DNA from: Candidatus Treponema equifaecale
Lineage (GTDB): Bacteria; Spirochaetota; Spirochaetia; Treponematales; Treponemataceae
Length of the DNA stretch: 41,288 nucleotides
Reading direction: 5' to 3'
Assembly: GCA_018064905.1 (NCBI GenBank)
Contig: JAGHUJ010000029.1
Coordinates: 1-41,288 of the forward strand
The notes under the pieces are model-generated. The model was not told the origin of the DNA. It did no database searches and worked only from the letters and a program-made list of their open reading frames with translations. Of the stretch, positions 27,359 to 36,419 are shown piece by piece. Made by a program: the position numbers and the translations under genes. How positions within the stretch are numbered: the first letter of the stretch is position 1; the number at the start of each line of letters is the position of its first letter.

Positions 27359-28531
27359 ATGAAAGTTTTTAGAATGATGTTATTGGGATTAGTTTGTAGT
27401 GCCGCATTTGCTCAACCTGTTTACAAAGAATTTGATGTAAATGGGAAAAAAATCAGCAAGTGGGTAACGCAAGATTCTTATGAAGAATACGATGAGAAAG
27501 GAAATCTTATTCATGGTAAATATAGCGATGATTCTGAAAGTTTTTGTGAATATGATGAAAAAGGAAAGTTAATCCTCAAAAAATGGATTAATGGTGAAGA
27601 ACTATTGTGTGAATATGATGAAAAAGGACATGTAATTCATGAGAAATTTAACACAGGTAGCGAAACCTGGTATGAATATGATAATAAAGGAAATGAAATT
27701 CATAAAAAAGTGAGTGATGGAACTGAAATTTGGACTGAGTATGACGAAAAAGGGAACCCTATTCATGGAATCGAGAGTGATGGATATGAATGGTGGAGCA
27801 AATTTGATAAAAATGGCAGATGCATCTATGAGAAATTTAATACAGGTGGTGAAACATGGAATGAGTATGATAAAAAAGGAAATCTTGTTTTATTGAAATG
27901 GTCTAATGGTTATGAATCTCATTACGAGTATGACAAAAAAGGTAGAGAAATTTATCACAAAGATTCTGATGGAAATGAAGTTTGGACTGGTTATGACAAA
28001 GTTGGTAATAAAACTTATGTAAATTATGGAAATGAATTTGAAGATTTCTTTGAAAATGAATATTGGTCGAATGGAAAATTAAAAAAGGTAACGACATATA
28101 CTGTTAAAAATTCAAATCCTCCAAAAGATAGAATTGTTCAAGTTAATGAATTGAATCTATCTGTTCCAACTTCGTGGACAATACAACGATACCCGAGTTA
28201 TGTACAATTGATGAGTCCAAAAGAAAATGATGCGGATAATTATCTTGATAATGTAATGATGCAGTATTGGCAAAAAAAGACAGGAACTTCTTTTGAGGAA
28301 AATATTAATGCATTGTTTTCTCTTTCAGATGCTCAAATTGAGTTAAAAAATTTTAGAACGGAAAATGAGTTCTACAAATATGATTTTGAGGTGAATGGTC
28401 AAAAATGTTCTCAGATAACCAAATTCATAGAAAAAAATGGATATTTCTATGCAGTTTGTGGAACTTCAACAGTTGAAGAATACAAAAACTGGGAAGACTT
28501 ATTTATAAACATTTTGAAATCTGCAAAATAG
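27359..28531 (+). CDS. Secreted protein with ~8 tandem 21-aa YDEKGN(x)IH repeats and a distinct C-terminal domain
   Basis: Signal peptide MKVFRMMLLGLVCSAAFAQP; repeats such as YDEKGNLIHGKYSDDSESFCE / YDEKGKLILKKWINGEELLCE. Confidence 0.85.
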   Translation: MKVFRMMLLGLVCSAAFAQPVYKEFDVNGKKISKWVTQDSYEEYDEKGNLIHGKYSDDSESFCEYDEKGKLILKKWINGEELLCEYDEKGHVIHEKFNTGSETWYEYDNKGNEIHKKVSDGTEIWTEYDEKGNPIHGIESDGYEWWSKFDKNGRCIYEKFNTGGETWNEYDKKGNLVLLKWSNGYESHYEYDKKGREIYHKDSDGNEVWTGYDKVGNKTYVNYGNEFEDFFENEYWSNGKLKKVTTYTVKNSNPPKDRIVQVNELNLSVPTSWTIQRYPSYVQLMSPKENDADNYLDNVMMQYWQKKTGTSFEENINALFSLSDAQIELKNFRTENEFYKYDFEVNGQKCSQITKFIEKNGYFYAVCGTSTVEEYKNWEDLFINILKSAK

Positions 28532-28574
28532 CATATTCTGTTTGTCTTAGATGAAACAAAGTGGAGTCAGAATT

Positions 28575-31292
28575 ATGAAAAAGAATATTTTTATATTTAT
28601 TGCATTGCTCATTGTTACAGCCTGTTCAAATAATTTCAGTGAAAATAAAACAAATGCAGAAATTTCAGGAAAAGCCTATATAACAATAGATTTTTCTTCT
28701 GCAAGAACCGTTTTACCAGAATTTGAACTTACAAAGCTTTCAAACATTGTGCTGAAAGGCTCTCGTAACGGTGCAAGTCAGGAAATTTTAGCAAGTTTTG
28801 ATACTGTTTCTTCTATAAATAATGTCGGAATTGATGTTGGAAACTGGGATTTTACTTTAATCGCGAAACAAGGGAACACAAGTTTTTCTGGAACACAGAC
28901 AAAAAAGATTGAAGTTGGTGAAAATTCGTTGAGTTTTACTTTGAGTGTTGTTGATTTTGGTGATGTGGTTGATGTTGGAAGTGTGAAAGTGTCGTTGGAA
29001 TTTCCTGCTGATGCTGGTGTTGTCTGTGTTAAGGCTGGATTGTTTGATGTTTCTGGAAAAAATCAGGTCAGTGGTTTTGCTTTAGAATCTGTTGCGATTG
29101 GTGGTGCTAAAGTTGTCTATGAAAAAGAAAATGTTCCAGTCGGCCAGTATCTTTTAAAATTTGATTTTTATGGAGACGCAGACTGCAAGGCATATATAAA
29201 CACTTATAAAGAAATCGTGAAAGTTGCCAGCGAATGTATAAGTACAGCAGAACGAAGTGTTGATAACTTGAATGAAGTCTATCAAATTTCGGTGAAACTG
29301 AATGGTGGTGAACTGGTTGACGGAGTAACTATTCCTGCAGCGTACACAAAAAATTCTGAAAAAATTTTTTTGCCGGATGTATTTTGCGTAAAAAAGAAGA
29401 ATTATTATTTTGATGGATTTTACAAGACTTTTGATTTTGCTGGAGATAAAATTACACAAATAATATCCACAACAGAAAGCCTGACATTATATGCAAAATG
29501 GGTGCGTGGATATTACATTTCTGCAAATGAGATTAATTCTCTCAATTTAAAATCTGAAAAAGAAGAAATTACCGTTAAAGTGTATGGCGAACTTACTAAA
29601 TCTCAATTCACATCCCTTGCAGAGAAAATAAAGAGTTTATCTATACTTGTAAATCTTGATTTGGAAAATACAACAGGATTAACAGAAATACCTGCTTTTG
29701 ATTTTGCATTCCATTCTAGTAGTTCTTGCACTTCGTTAAAAACTATCAAACTCCCTGAAGGAGTTAAGAATATTGGTTGGGGGGCATTCTATAACTGTAC
29801 TTCACTGAAAACGATAGAAATACCAAAGGAAGTCACGACTATAGGCGAGGATACCTTCTATGGTTGCACTTCACTGACAACAGTAGAAATACCAGAAGGA
29901 GTAACGAGTATAGGCGGTTCTGCATTCAGTGGTTGCAGTTCATTGACAGCGGTAAAAATACCAGAAGGTGTCACAAGTATAGGCAGTTGTGCATTTTATG
30001 GATGCAGTTCACTGACAGCGGTAAAAATACCAGAAGGAGTCACAAGCATAGACGATCGTGTGTTTTATTACTGCAGTTCACTGACAGCGGTAGAAATACC
30101 AGAAGGAGTCACAAGCATAGGTAATTATGCATTTTATTACTGTAGTTCACTGACAGCGGTAAAAATACCAGAAGGTGTCACAAGCATAGGTGATTCTGTA
30201 TTCCGTGACTGCAGTTCACTGACAGCAGTAAAAATACCAGAAGGAGTCACAAGCATAGGTGATTCTGTATTCCGTGACTGCAGTTCCCTGACAACAGTTA
30301 AAATTCCATCAACTGTAACTACAATTGATTCAGCAGCATTTTATCAGTGTGACAGCATAAAGAATGTTTATTACGAAGGAACAGCATCACAATGGTGTAA
30401 TATAGATTTTGATGATGGTATGAATTTTTTATCTGGCATTAATTTTTATTGTGAAGATGAATTGTTGGAAAATGTCGTTTTGGATTCAACAGTTACGAAA
30501 ATCCCACGATACGCATTTTACAAAAATGAAAATATTAAAACTGTAGAGATATCAGAAGGTGTGTTAAGTATAAGTGATCACGCATTTGCTGGATGTAGAG
30601 CATTGACAATCATAAAAATACCTACGAGTGTCACAAGCATAGGTGATTCTGTATTCCGTGACTGTAGTTCACTGACAGCAGTAAAAATACCAGAAGGAGT
30701 TACGAGTATAGGTGAAAACGCTTTTGAGAATTGCACTTCACTGACAACAGTTGAAATAACAGAAGGTGTAACTACCATAGGTAAAGAAGCATTTTACTAT
30801 TGCACTTCGTTAAATGAGATTCATATATCTCAGTCTGTAAAAAAAATAGGAATTTCTGCATTCTACGGCTATGGTGTGAAGAATAGAAAAGTCTTTTATT
30901 CAGGTACTGCTTCTGATTGGTGTAAGATAGATTTCTCTGGTGGATCAGGGAATCCATTGTGCTATGGTGGTACAGATGGATTGTTTATAAATGGAGAGCC
31001 TGTTCGGTCTGTTGTTTTGAATTCAACAGTTACAACGATTCCAAGTTTTGCTTTCCAAAATTGTTCACAGTTAGAAACAGTTGTGATTTCTGAAAGTGTT
31101 TCACAGATTGGTTATTACGCATTCAATAATTGTCAGTCTCTGATATCGGCTATATTTCCTGATAATTCAATATGGCTTATTACCGATAAATCTGATTTTA
31201 CAAATGGAGCTAGGATTGATGTTTCAATTCCTGCACAGAATGCAAAATGTCTTACAGGAACGGATATCTATAGATATTTATATCGACAATGA
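28575..31292 (+). CDS. BspA/TpLRR-type leucine-rich-repeat lipoprotein
   Basis: ATG 28575, lipobox LLIVTAC; 23-aa LRR_5 units SLTAVKIPEGVTSIGDSVFRDCS; InlB-type repeat ending SLTLYAKW. Confidence 0.92.
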   Translation: MKKNIFIFIALLIVTACSNNFSENKTNAEISGKAYITIDFSSARTVLPEFELTKLSNIVLKGSRNGASQEILASFDTVSSINNVGIDVGNWDFTLIAKQGNTSFSGTQTKKIEVGENSLSFTLSVVDFGDVVDVGSVKVSLEFPADAGVVCVKAGLFDVSGKNQVSGFALESVAIGGAKVVYEKENVPVGQYLLKFDFYGDADCKAYINTYKEIVKVASECISTAERSVDNLNEVYQISVKLNGGELVDGVTIPAAYTKNSEKIFLPDVFCVKKKNYYFDGFYKTFDFAGDKITQIISTTESLTLYAKWVRGYYISANEINSLNLKSEKEEITVKVYGELTKSQFTSLAEKIKSLSILVNLDLENTTGLTEIPAFDFAFHSSSSCTSLKTIKLPEGVKNIGWGAFYNCTSLKTIEIPKEVTTIGEDTFYGCTSLTTVEIPEGVTSIGGSAFSGCSSLTAVKIPEGVTSIGSCAFYGCSSLTAVKIPEGVTSIDDRVFYYCSSLTAVEIPEGVTSIGNYAFYYCSSLTAVKIPEGVTSIGDSVFRDCSSLTAVKIPEGVTSIGDSVFRDCSSLTTVKIPSTVTTIDSAAFYQCDSIKNVYYEGTASQWCNIDFDDGMNFLSGINFYCEDELLENVVLDSTVTKIPRYAFYKNENIKTVEISEGVLSISDHAFAGCRALTIIKIPTSVTSIGDSVFRDCSSLTAVKIPEGVTSIGENAFENCTSLTTVEITEGVTTIGKEAFYYCTSLNEIHISQSVKKIGISAFYGYGVKNRKVFYSGTASDWCKIDFSGGSGNPLCYGGTDGLFINGEPVRSVVLNSTVTTIPSFAFQNCSQLETVVISESVSQIGYYAFNNCQSLISAIFPDNSIWLITDKSDFTNGARIDVSIPAQNAKCLTGTDIYRYLYRQ
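29745..30305 (+). repeat. Tandem 69-bp repeat tract encoding LRRs
   Basis: Nine consecutive 23-aa units; units at 30145-30213 and 30214-30282 differ at two positions. Confidence 0.85.
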
Positions 31293-31345
31293 GAGAAATT
31301 ACATTAATAACGGTTATTGGTTAAATTTAAAAACCTGGAGAAAAA

Positions 31346-32146
31346 ATGAGTACATTCGAAATTATTTCATACAATGCTAATAAGTTATATTTAGAAAATG
31401 AAGAAGACAAAAATCGTGCTGACTTATTTTATGATATTATGAAACAAGAAAATAAGCCGCATATCATATTAGGGCAGGAAGTAAATGCTCAAAATGAGGA
31501 TGATATTAAGAAGAGTGCAAACAAAATTGGTGAATACTGGAATGGCTTTGCAACATTAAAGTATTGCAAAGAAAACTCCCAAAATAATGTGATATTTTAT
31601 GATTCGAATATATTTGAGGGGGAAGAATTACAAAATGAAAGTTATAACAAACAATTTCAAAATAAGAATTCTAATTTTCTCGCTGTAAAATTTAAAGAAA
31701 AAAAAACGGGTCAAGAATTTATTTGTTGTTGTGTTCACATTTCACTAAATAAACATGACGATATAGACTCGTTTTCAAATTATATACAACAACTTAGAGA
31801 TGATTATCAGTGCACAAAAATTTTAATTGGTGGCGATTTTAATGTAACTAAAGAGAAGCTTTCTAAATATTTTTCTACACCTTCTTTTACAATAGATGGA
31901 GACTGTGAAGAGTTACAAACGCTATGTTCCTCTGATAATTGTTATGATCATTTTATTACAAGAGACATAAATGCTGTAAGTAAGTCTTTGGATTATGCTG
32001 TTAAATTTGATACAAGTAACACGTTTATTACAATCTATAGATCTACGACAAAATCTAGTGAAAAATTTTATTGGACTAAAGGCGAAGAACAATCCTATGC
32101 TGCTATTTCCGACCATGCTCCAATAAAAATGAAATTTACCCTGTAG
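31346..32146 (+). CDS. Endonuclease/exonuclease/phosphatase (EEP) superfamily protein, no signal peptide
   Basis: EIISYNANKLYL, ILIGGDFNVTKE, SDHAPIKMKF motifs. Confidence 0.78.
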   Translation: MSTFEIISYNANKLYLENEEDKNRADLFYDIMKQENKPHIILGQEVNAQNEDDIKKSANKIGEYWNGFATLKYCKENSQNNVIFYDSNIFEGEELQNESYNKQFQNKNSNFLAVKFKEKKTGQEFICCCVHISLNKHDDIDSFSNYIQQLRDDYQCTKILIGGDFNVTKEKLSKYFSTPSFTIDGDCEELQTLCSSDNCYDHFITRDINAVSKSLDYAVKFDTSNTFITIYRSTTKSSEKFYWTKGEEQSYAAISDHAPIKMKFTL

Positions 32147-32157
32147 AAGTGTGCATT

Positions 32158-33750
32158 ATGAAAAAAAAATTGCGATATTTACTAACTTGTATATTGTTCA
32201 TTGTATCGATTGTTGCCTGCAAATCCGATTACTCCCCAGAAGAAAAATATTCTGCAACAATTTCTCTTTCCCTGTATTCTTCTGCTCGTACAGTTTTACC
32301 AGAAGTTGAACTTTCTGAAATGACGGATTTTGTTTTAAAAGGAAAAAAAGCAAATGAGTCCGAGAAGATTCTTTCAACTTTTTCTGCTGCGGCCGAAGTT
32401 AATTCTTCAAAACTGCAAATCGATGTGGGCGACTGGATTTTTTCACTGACTGCAAAGCTCGGTGATTCTGTCTTTTATTCCGTAATTTCAAAGTCAGTTG
32501 TGACAGGTGACAATATTCTGTCTTTTAATCTTAAACTTTCAGGAATTGGTAAGGGGACAGGAAGTATAAATGTCAGTCTGACTTTTCCAGAAAATGCTGA
32601 AATTACTTGTATAAAGGCGGGGCTTTTTGATGTTGAAACAGATTCTGAAATCATAGAATTTGAATGCGAAAATCTGACTTTCGCAGATTCAAAAGTAACT
32701 TACTTGAAATCTGTAGTTCCTGCAGGTTCATACTGGCTTAAATTTATCTTTTACGGAAAAGATGATTTATATCTGAATACATATAAAGAACTTGTAACAG
32801 TCTCTTCTGACTTGGAAAGCTGTGCAGAGAGAAAAATTGAATCTTTGAACGAAGTTTATTCAATTCAATTTGTGACGAATGGCGGTGAATTTTCAATCGA
32901 AACTATTCCTGGTTCATATACACGGTATTCTGATTTTGAAATCCCAGAGGATATCATTCGCCCCAACTATACTTTCCTCGGATGGTACACAACACCAGAC
33001 TTTAGCGGTGAAAAAACAAGTTCAATTGCTATTGGAACAACTGGAAACTTAGAACTTTATGCAAAATGGTCTGCCAATACAAATACAAAGTATTCTGTAA
33101 AACATTGGTGGCAAAATATTTCTGATGATGGCTATACCTTGCACGAAACCGATGAAAAAACTGGAACAACTGATACCGAAACAAATGCAATCGAAAAGAG
33201 CTATGTCGGCTTCACTTCTAAAAGTTTTGTGCAGAAAAATATCTCTGGCTATGGAACAACGGAAGTTAACATATACTATGATCGTAACATTATTTCTCTT
33301 TCAATAAATCTTGATGGTGGTTCTTCTTTAACATCTGTTGTAAATGGCAAACTCAATGGAAGATACGGTGCACCTGTTGATTTCTCTACACCTTACCGAA
33401 TGAACTACAAATTCATCGGCTGGAACGCCGCGGGCGGAACTCTTCCTGCCAAATTTACAGAATCTGCAGCTTATACCGCACTCTGGTCAAAATCAGCCTT
33501 GAGTGTTTCATTGAACCAACTTTCTGACATTTCAATGTCTTATAACCAGTCTGGTAGTGTAATCACATTTACCGCCGATTCTGGATATTCAAGTTATTCA
33601 TGGGAACTTGACGGATCTTCTCTGTCTTCAAGTTCAAAATCAGTTTCAATCGATACAGCAAACTTCAGAAAAGGCACATACGAAGTGTATCTTCTTGCCG
33701 AGAAGAACGGCGATTATCGAAGTGCAACTGCCTTTATTAAAGTTGAATAA
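32158..33750 (+). CDS. Lipoprotein with InlB-B-type repeats
   Basis: Lipobox CILFIVSIVAC; YSIQFVTNGGEFS...GWYTTPDFSGEKTSSIAIGTTGNLELYAKW. Confidence 0.85.
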   Translation: MKKKLRYLLTCILFIVSIVACKSDYSPEEKYSATISLSLYSSARTVLPEVELSEMTDFVLKGKKANESEKILSTFSAAAEVNSSKLQIDVGDWIFSLTAKLGDSVFYSVISKSVVTGDNILSFNLKLSGIGKGTGSINVSLTFPENAEITCIKAGLFDVETDSEIIEFECENLTFADSKVTYLKSVVPAGSYWLKFIFYGKDDLYLNTYKELVTVSSDLESCAERKIESLNEVYSIQFVTNGGEFSIETIPGSYTRYSDFEIPEDIIRPNYTFLGWYTTPDFSGEKTSSIAIGTTGNLELYAKWSANTNTKYSVKHWWQNISDDGYTLHETDEKTGTTDTETNAIEKSYVGFTSKSFVQKNISGYGTTEVNIYYDRNIISLSINLDGGSSLTSVVNGKLNGRYGAPVDFSTPYRMNYKFIGWNAAGGTLPAKFTESAAYTALWSKSALSVSLNQLSDISMSYNQSGSVITFTADSGYSSYSWELDGSSLSSSSKSVSIDTANFRKGTYEVYLLAEKNGDYRSATAFIKVE

Positions 33751-33767
33751 TGTAGGAGTCCCCATAA

Positions 33768-36380
33768 ATGAAATTAACCTCAAAAAATATATTCCAGCTT
33801 TTCCTGATTCTTCCATTCCTTTTCTCTTGTTCTGCCATTTCTTCTGTTCATGATGATCCTGAACCTAATCCACCTGCTGAGGAGACACCAGATAATCCAG
33901 AGACACCTGATGATAATGATGAAGATGATCCTGACAACCCCACAACTCCAGTTACTCCACCAACTCCAACAAAATCAATCTCAGACCAATTCTTCTGGGG
34001 GACTTGGGTGCGAATGGACAATGGTGAGGAATATCTTATTTCAGAAACCTCTGTTCAAAAAAACGGAGAGGACTTTGCAGTTCAGAATTCAAGCGAAACA
34101 AAACTTAATGTAAACGGACTCGGTTCTTTTGAAAAACAGTCGGATAGTGTAATCATAAGCAATTTTATTCCATATTTTAGAAAAGGCGGTGCAAATCTTG
34201 AATACACTTTGAAGCTTGTTGGATTTGAAGAAAACGTTTCCCGTGCTTCGGCTTCTTCATCATTAAAAGGATATAAAGCCAGCGGAACTTCGGAGAAATT
34301 TTCAAGCTTTAAAACAGAAACAGAATCGGATGAAAACGGGACAATAAAGTTGACGGCTCCAATTTCTGGTGATGTTCAAACTGTAACTGTAACAAACGAT
34401 TCAGAAGTAATCGTAGTTCCTGGTATTACAGTAAAAAACTCAGGTGACTATCTCGGAACTGTGCCTGTTGGTTCTGATGGAAGCTATATTCTGAAGGTCA
34501 CAGGTGAAATTCCTGAAAGCGAAAAGAATGACGGTTATATGTATGCCAATAACTACAAATCTTATCCACTTACTCTTACAGTTACAAATGTCAGCGAAGT
34601 TTCAAGTTCATATTCTCTGTGTAAAATAACTTCAGATAACAACAATCTTAAAATTTCTTCGTCGGAAAATATTTCAGAAGGAATTGCCATATCTACTCTC
34701 AAACCAGGTATGACAAAGACAATTAATCTTGAAGTTTCTTTCGGGGCTTTGAACGAAGGCTATGTAAATACTGGTCTCAATGTTGAAATCACAAACGGTT
34801 CAAACAATCGAACTTGGGTGGATTATGTTCCTTTGCGATTTTACAGAGGTCTTCTTCCTGTTACAATTGCTGCAAAAAGTACAGAGAATAATCCTAATGC
34901 CAGTTTGAATGGATTCATTGTCTACCCTGACGGAAACAGTAAATTTTTTCAAGTTTCAGAAAATTCCACTGAAACTATCTATGTTCCAACATTTATGAGT
35001 ACGGAATCTTATTTGTTTTCATTCTGTGGTGCAACAGTTGAAGGCACACTTTCTGATTCAACAGAAATGTTCTATACGGTTGCAGTTGGCAGTAAAAACA
35101 AAAAAGAAATCCTTACAACTGGTACAAACGCTTTTTCGTCGTTCCAATATGGAGAACCTAACGAAAATGAAAACACTGCTTTCCGTGCTGATTCGGAATT
35201 TCAGGCTTATATTGGTGATGGTGAAATCGATTATTTCAAAATTGCCATGTCTTCTGAAAATATAGAATCACCATCAGGAACGTCATTTTTTAACATAAGA
35301 TTTGCTACAGAGCATTCTGCTGCACCTGAATCTTTTACTAAGGAAAAAGGTGAAATTATCTATCAATCTGAATTGCCTAAACTGGAAACTAAAGGTTATG
35401 TTTTTGATGGATGGAAACTTAATGGTAATTTCTTCACTCAATTTGAAGTGACCAGAAGTGTTAGTCTTTCTGCAAGCTGGACTCCTGTTGTATATTCTAT
35501 AGGATATGAATTGAATGGTGGCAGAAACGATTTCTCAAATATTGATTCTTACACAATCGAAAATGCTGTTTCTTTTGAAGCACCTTCAAGAGCTGGCTAT
35601 ACTTTTGACGAATGGTACTTAAATGCTGATTTTTCAGGAAGCAAAATAACTGGCATAAATAAAGGTTCTGTTGGAGAAGTCAAACTTTATGCAAAATGGA
35701 CTGCAAATACTGACACTTCTTATGTCGTAAGGCATTACCGTCAGAATATTCTCGATGATGAATACACTCTGTTTGAGTCAGAAAATCTTTCTGGAATTAC
35801 TGATACAAATACTGCAGCAAATGCAAAAAATTATACAGGTTTTAATTCTCTTGATTTTGAACAGATAAACATTTCTGGCAACGGGTCTTCTGTTTTGAAT
35901 ATTTATTATGACAGAAAAATAATTACCTTAACGTTTGACCTTGACGGCGGAACTTCAGAAACTGAACTTACAGGAAACAAGCTTTCTGGAAAATACGGTG
36001 CTAATATTGTTTTTGCTGAACCGAAAAAGGCTTGCTATAAATTTGTCGGCTGGAACTCAGCAGGAGAAACTCTTCCAGAACTCTTTGCAACTGACAAAAC
36101 TTACAAAGCTCTTTGGGCTGGTTCAGGTATTGTCTGTACTGTTTCTTCACTTTCTGACATTACGGTTGTCTCGACTCAAAATGGGAGCACCATAAGTTTT
36201 GTTGCAGATTCAGGTTATGATTCATACATTTGGTCTGTTGATGATGTTAAGCAAAGTTCTGTAGAAAACAGCTTTGATTTTGATACTTCAGCTTTACCAG
36301 TTGGAACTTATGAAATTGTTCTTCTCGCCAAAAACTCAACTTCATACAGAAGTGCCACAATTTTTGTTGAGAAAAAATAA
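33768..36380 (+). CDS. Large lipoprotein with acidic/Pro linker and InlB-B-type repeats
   Basis: Lipobox ILPFLFSC; DDPEPNPPAEETPDNPETPDDNDEDDPDNP linker; YELNGGRNDF...EWYLNADFSGSKITGINKGSVGEVKLYAKW. Confidence 0.85.
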   Translation: MKLTSKNIFQLFLILPFLFSCSAISSVHDDPEPNPPAEETPDNPETPDDNDEDDPDNPTTPVTPPTPTKSISDQFFWGTWVRMDNGEEYLISETSVQKNGEDFAVQNSSETKLNVNGLGSFEKQSDSVIISNFIPYFRKGGANLEYTLKLVGFEENVSRASASSSLKGYKASGTSEKFSSFKTETESDENGTIKLTAPISGDVQTVTVTNDSEVIVVPGITVKNSGDYLGTVPVGSDGSYILKVTGEIPESEKNDGYMYANNYKSYPLTLTVTNVSEVSSSYSLCKITSDNNNLKISSSENISEGIAISTLKPGMTKTINLEVSFGALNEGYVNTGLNVEITNGSNNRTWVDYVPLRFYRGLLPVTIAAKSTENNPNASLNGFIVYPDGNSKFFQVSENSTETIYVPTFMSTESYLFSFCGATVEGTLSDSTEMFYTVAVGSKNKKEILTTGTNAFSSFQYGEPNENENTAFRADSEFQAYIGDGEIDYFKIAMSSENIESPSGTSFFNIRFATEHSAAPESFTKEKGEIIYQSELPKLETKGYVFDGWKLNGNFFTQFEVTRSVSLSASWTPVVYSIGYELNGGRNDFSNIDSYTIENAVSFEAPSRAGYTFDEWYLNADFSGSKITGINKGSVGEVKLYAKWTANTDTSYVVRHYRQNILDDEYTLFESENLSGITDTNTAANAKNYTGFNSLDFEQINISGNGSSVLNIYYDRKIITLTFDLDGGTSETELTGNKLSGKYGANIVFAEPKKACYKFVGWNSAGETLPELFATDKTYKALWAGSGIVCTVSSLSDITVVSTQNGSTISFVADSGYDSYIWSVDDVKQSSVENSFDFDTSALPVGTYEIVLLAKNSTSYRSATIFVEKK

Positions 36381-36419
36381 GCAGTATTTCATATTGCTCA
36401 AAGTAATTGTCTGGTTTCT

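Noticed and set aside
27420-28100. Tandem repeats in the 27359 gene as a possible polymorphic toxin (Rhs/YD) system
   Set aside because: Repeats are 21 aa and lack the Rhs core; no recognisable toxin domain or adjacent immunity gene, so only reported as an unusual repeat protein.
29864-30124. 86-aa plus-strand ORF (CIQWLQFTDSGKNTRRSHKHRR repeats) inside the LRR tract
   Set aside because: Alternative-frame reading of the 69-bp repeat; open only because the repeat length is a multiple of three.
33840-33975. Asp/Pro/Thr-rich stretch after the lipobox of the 33768 protein
   Set aside because: Typical low-complexity lipoprotein linker, not an independent feature.
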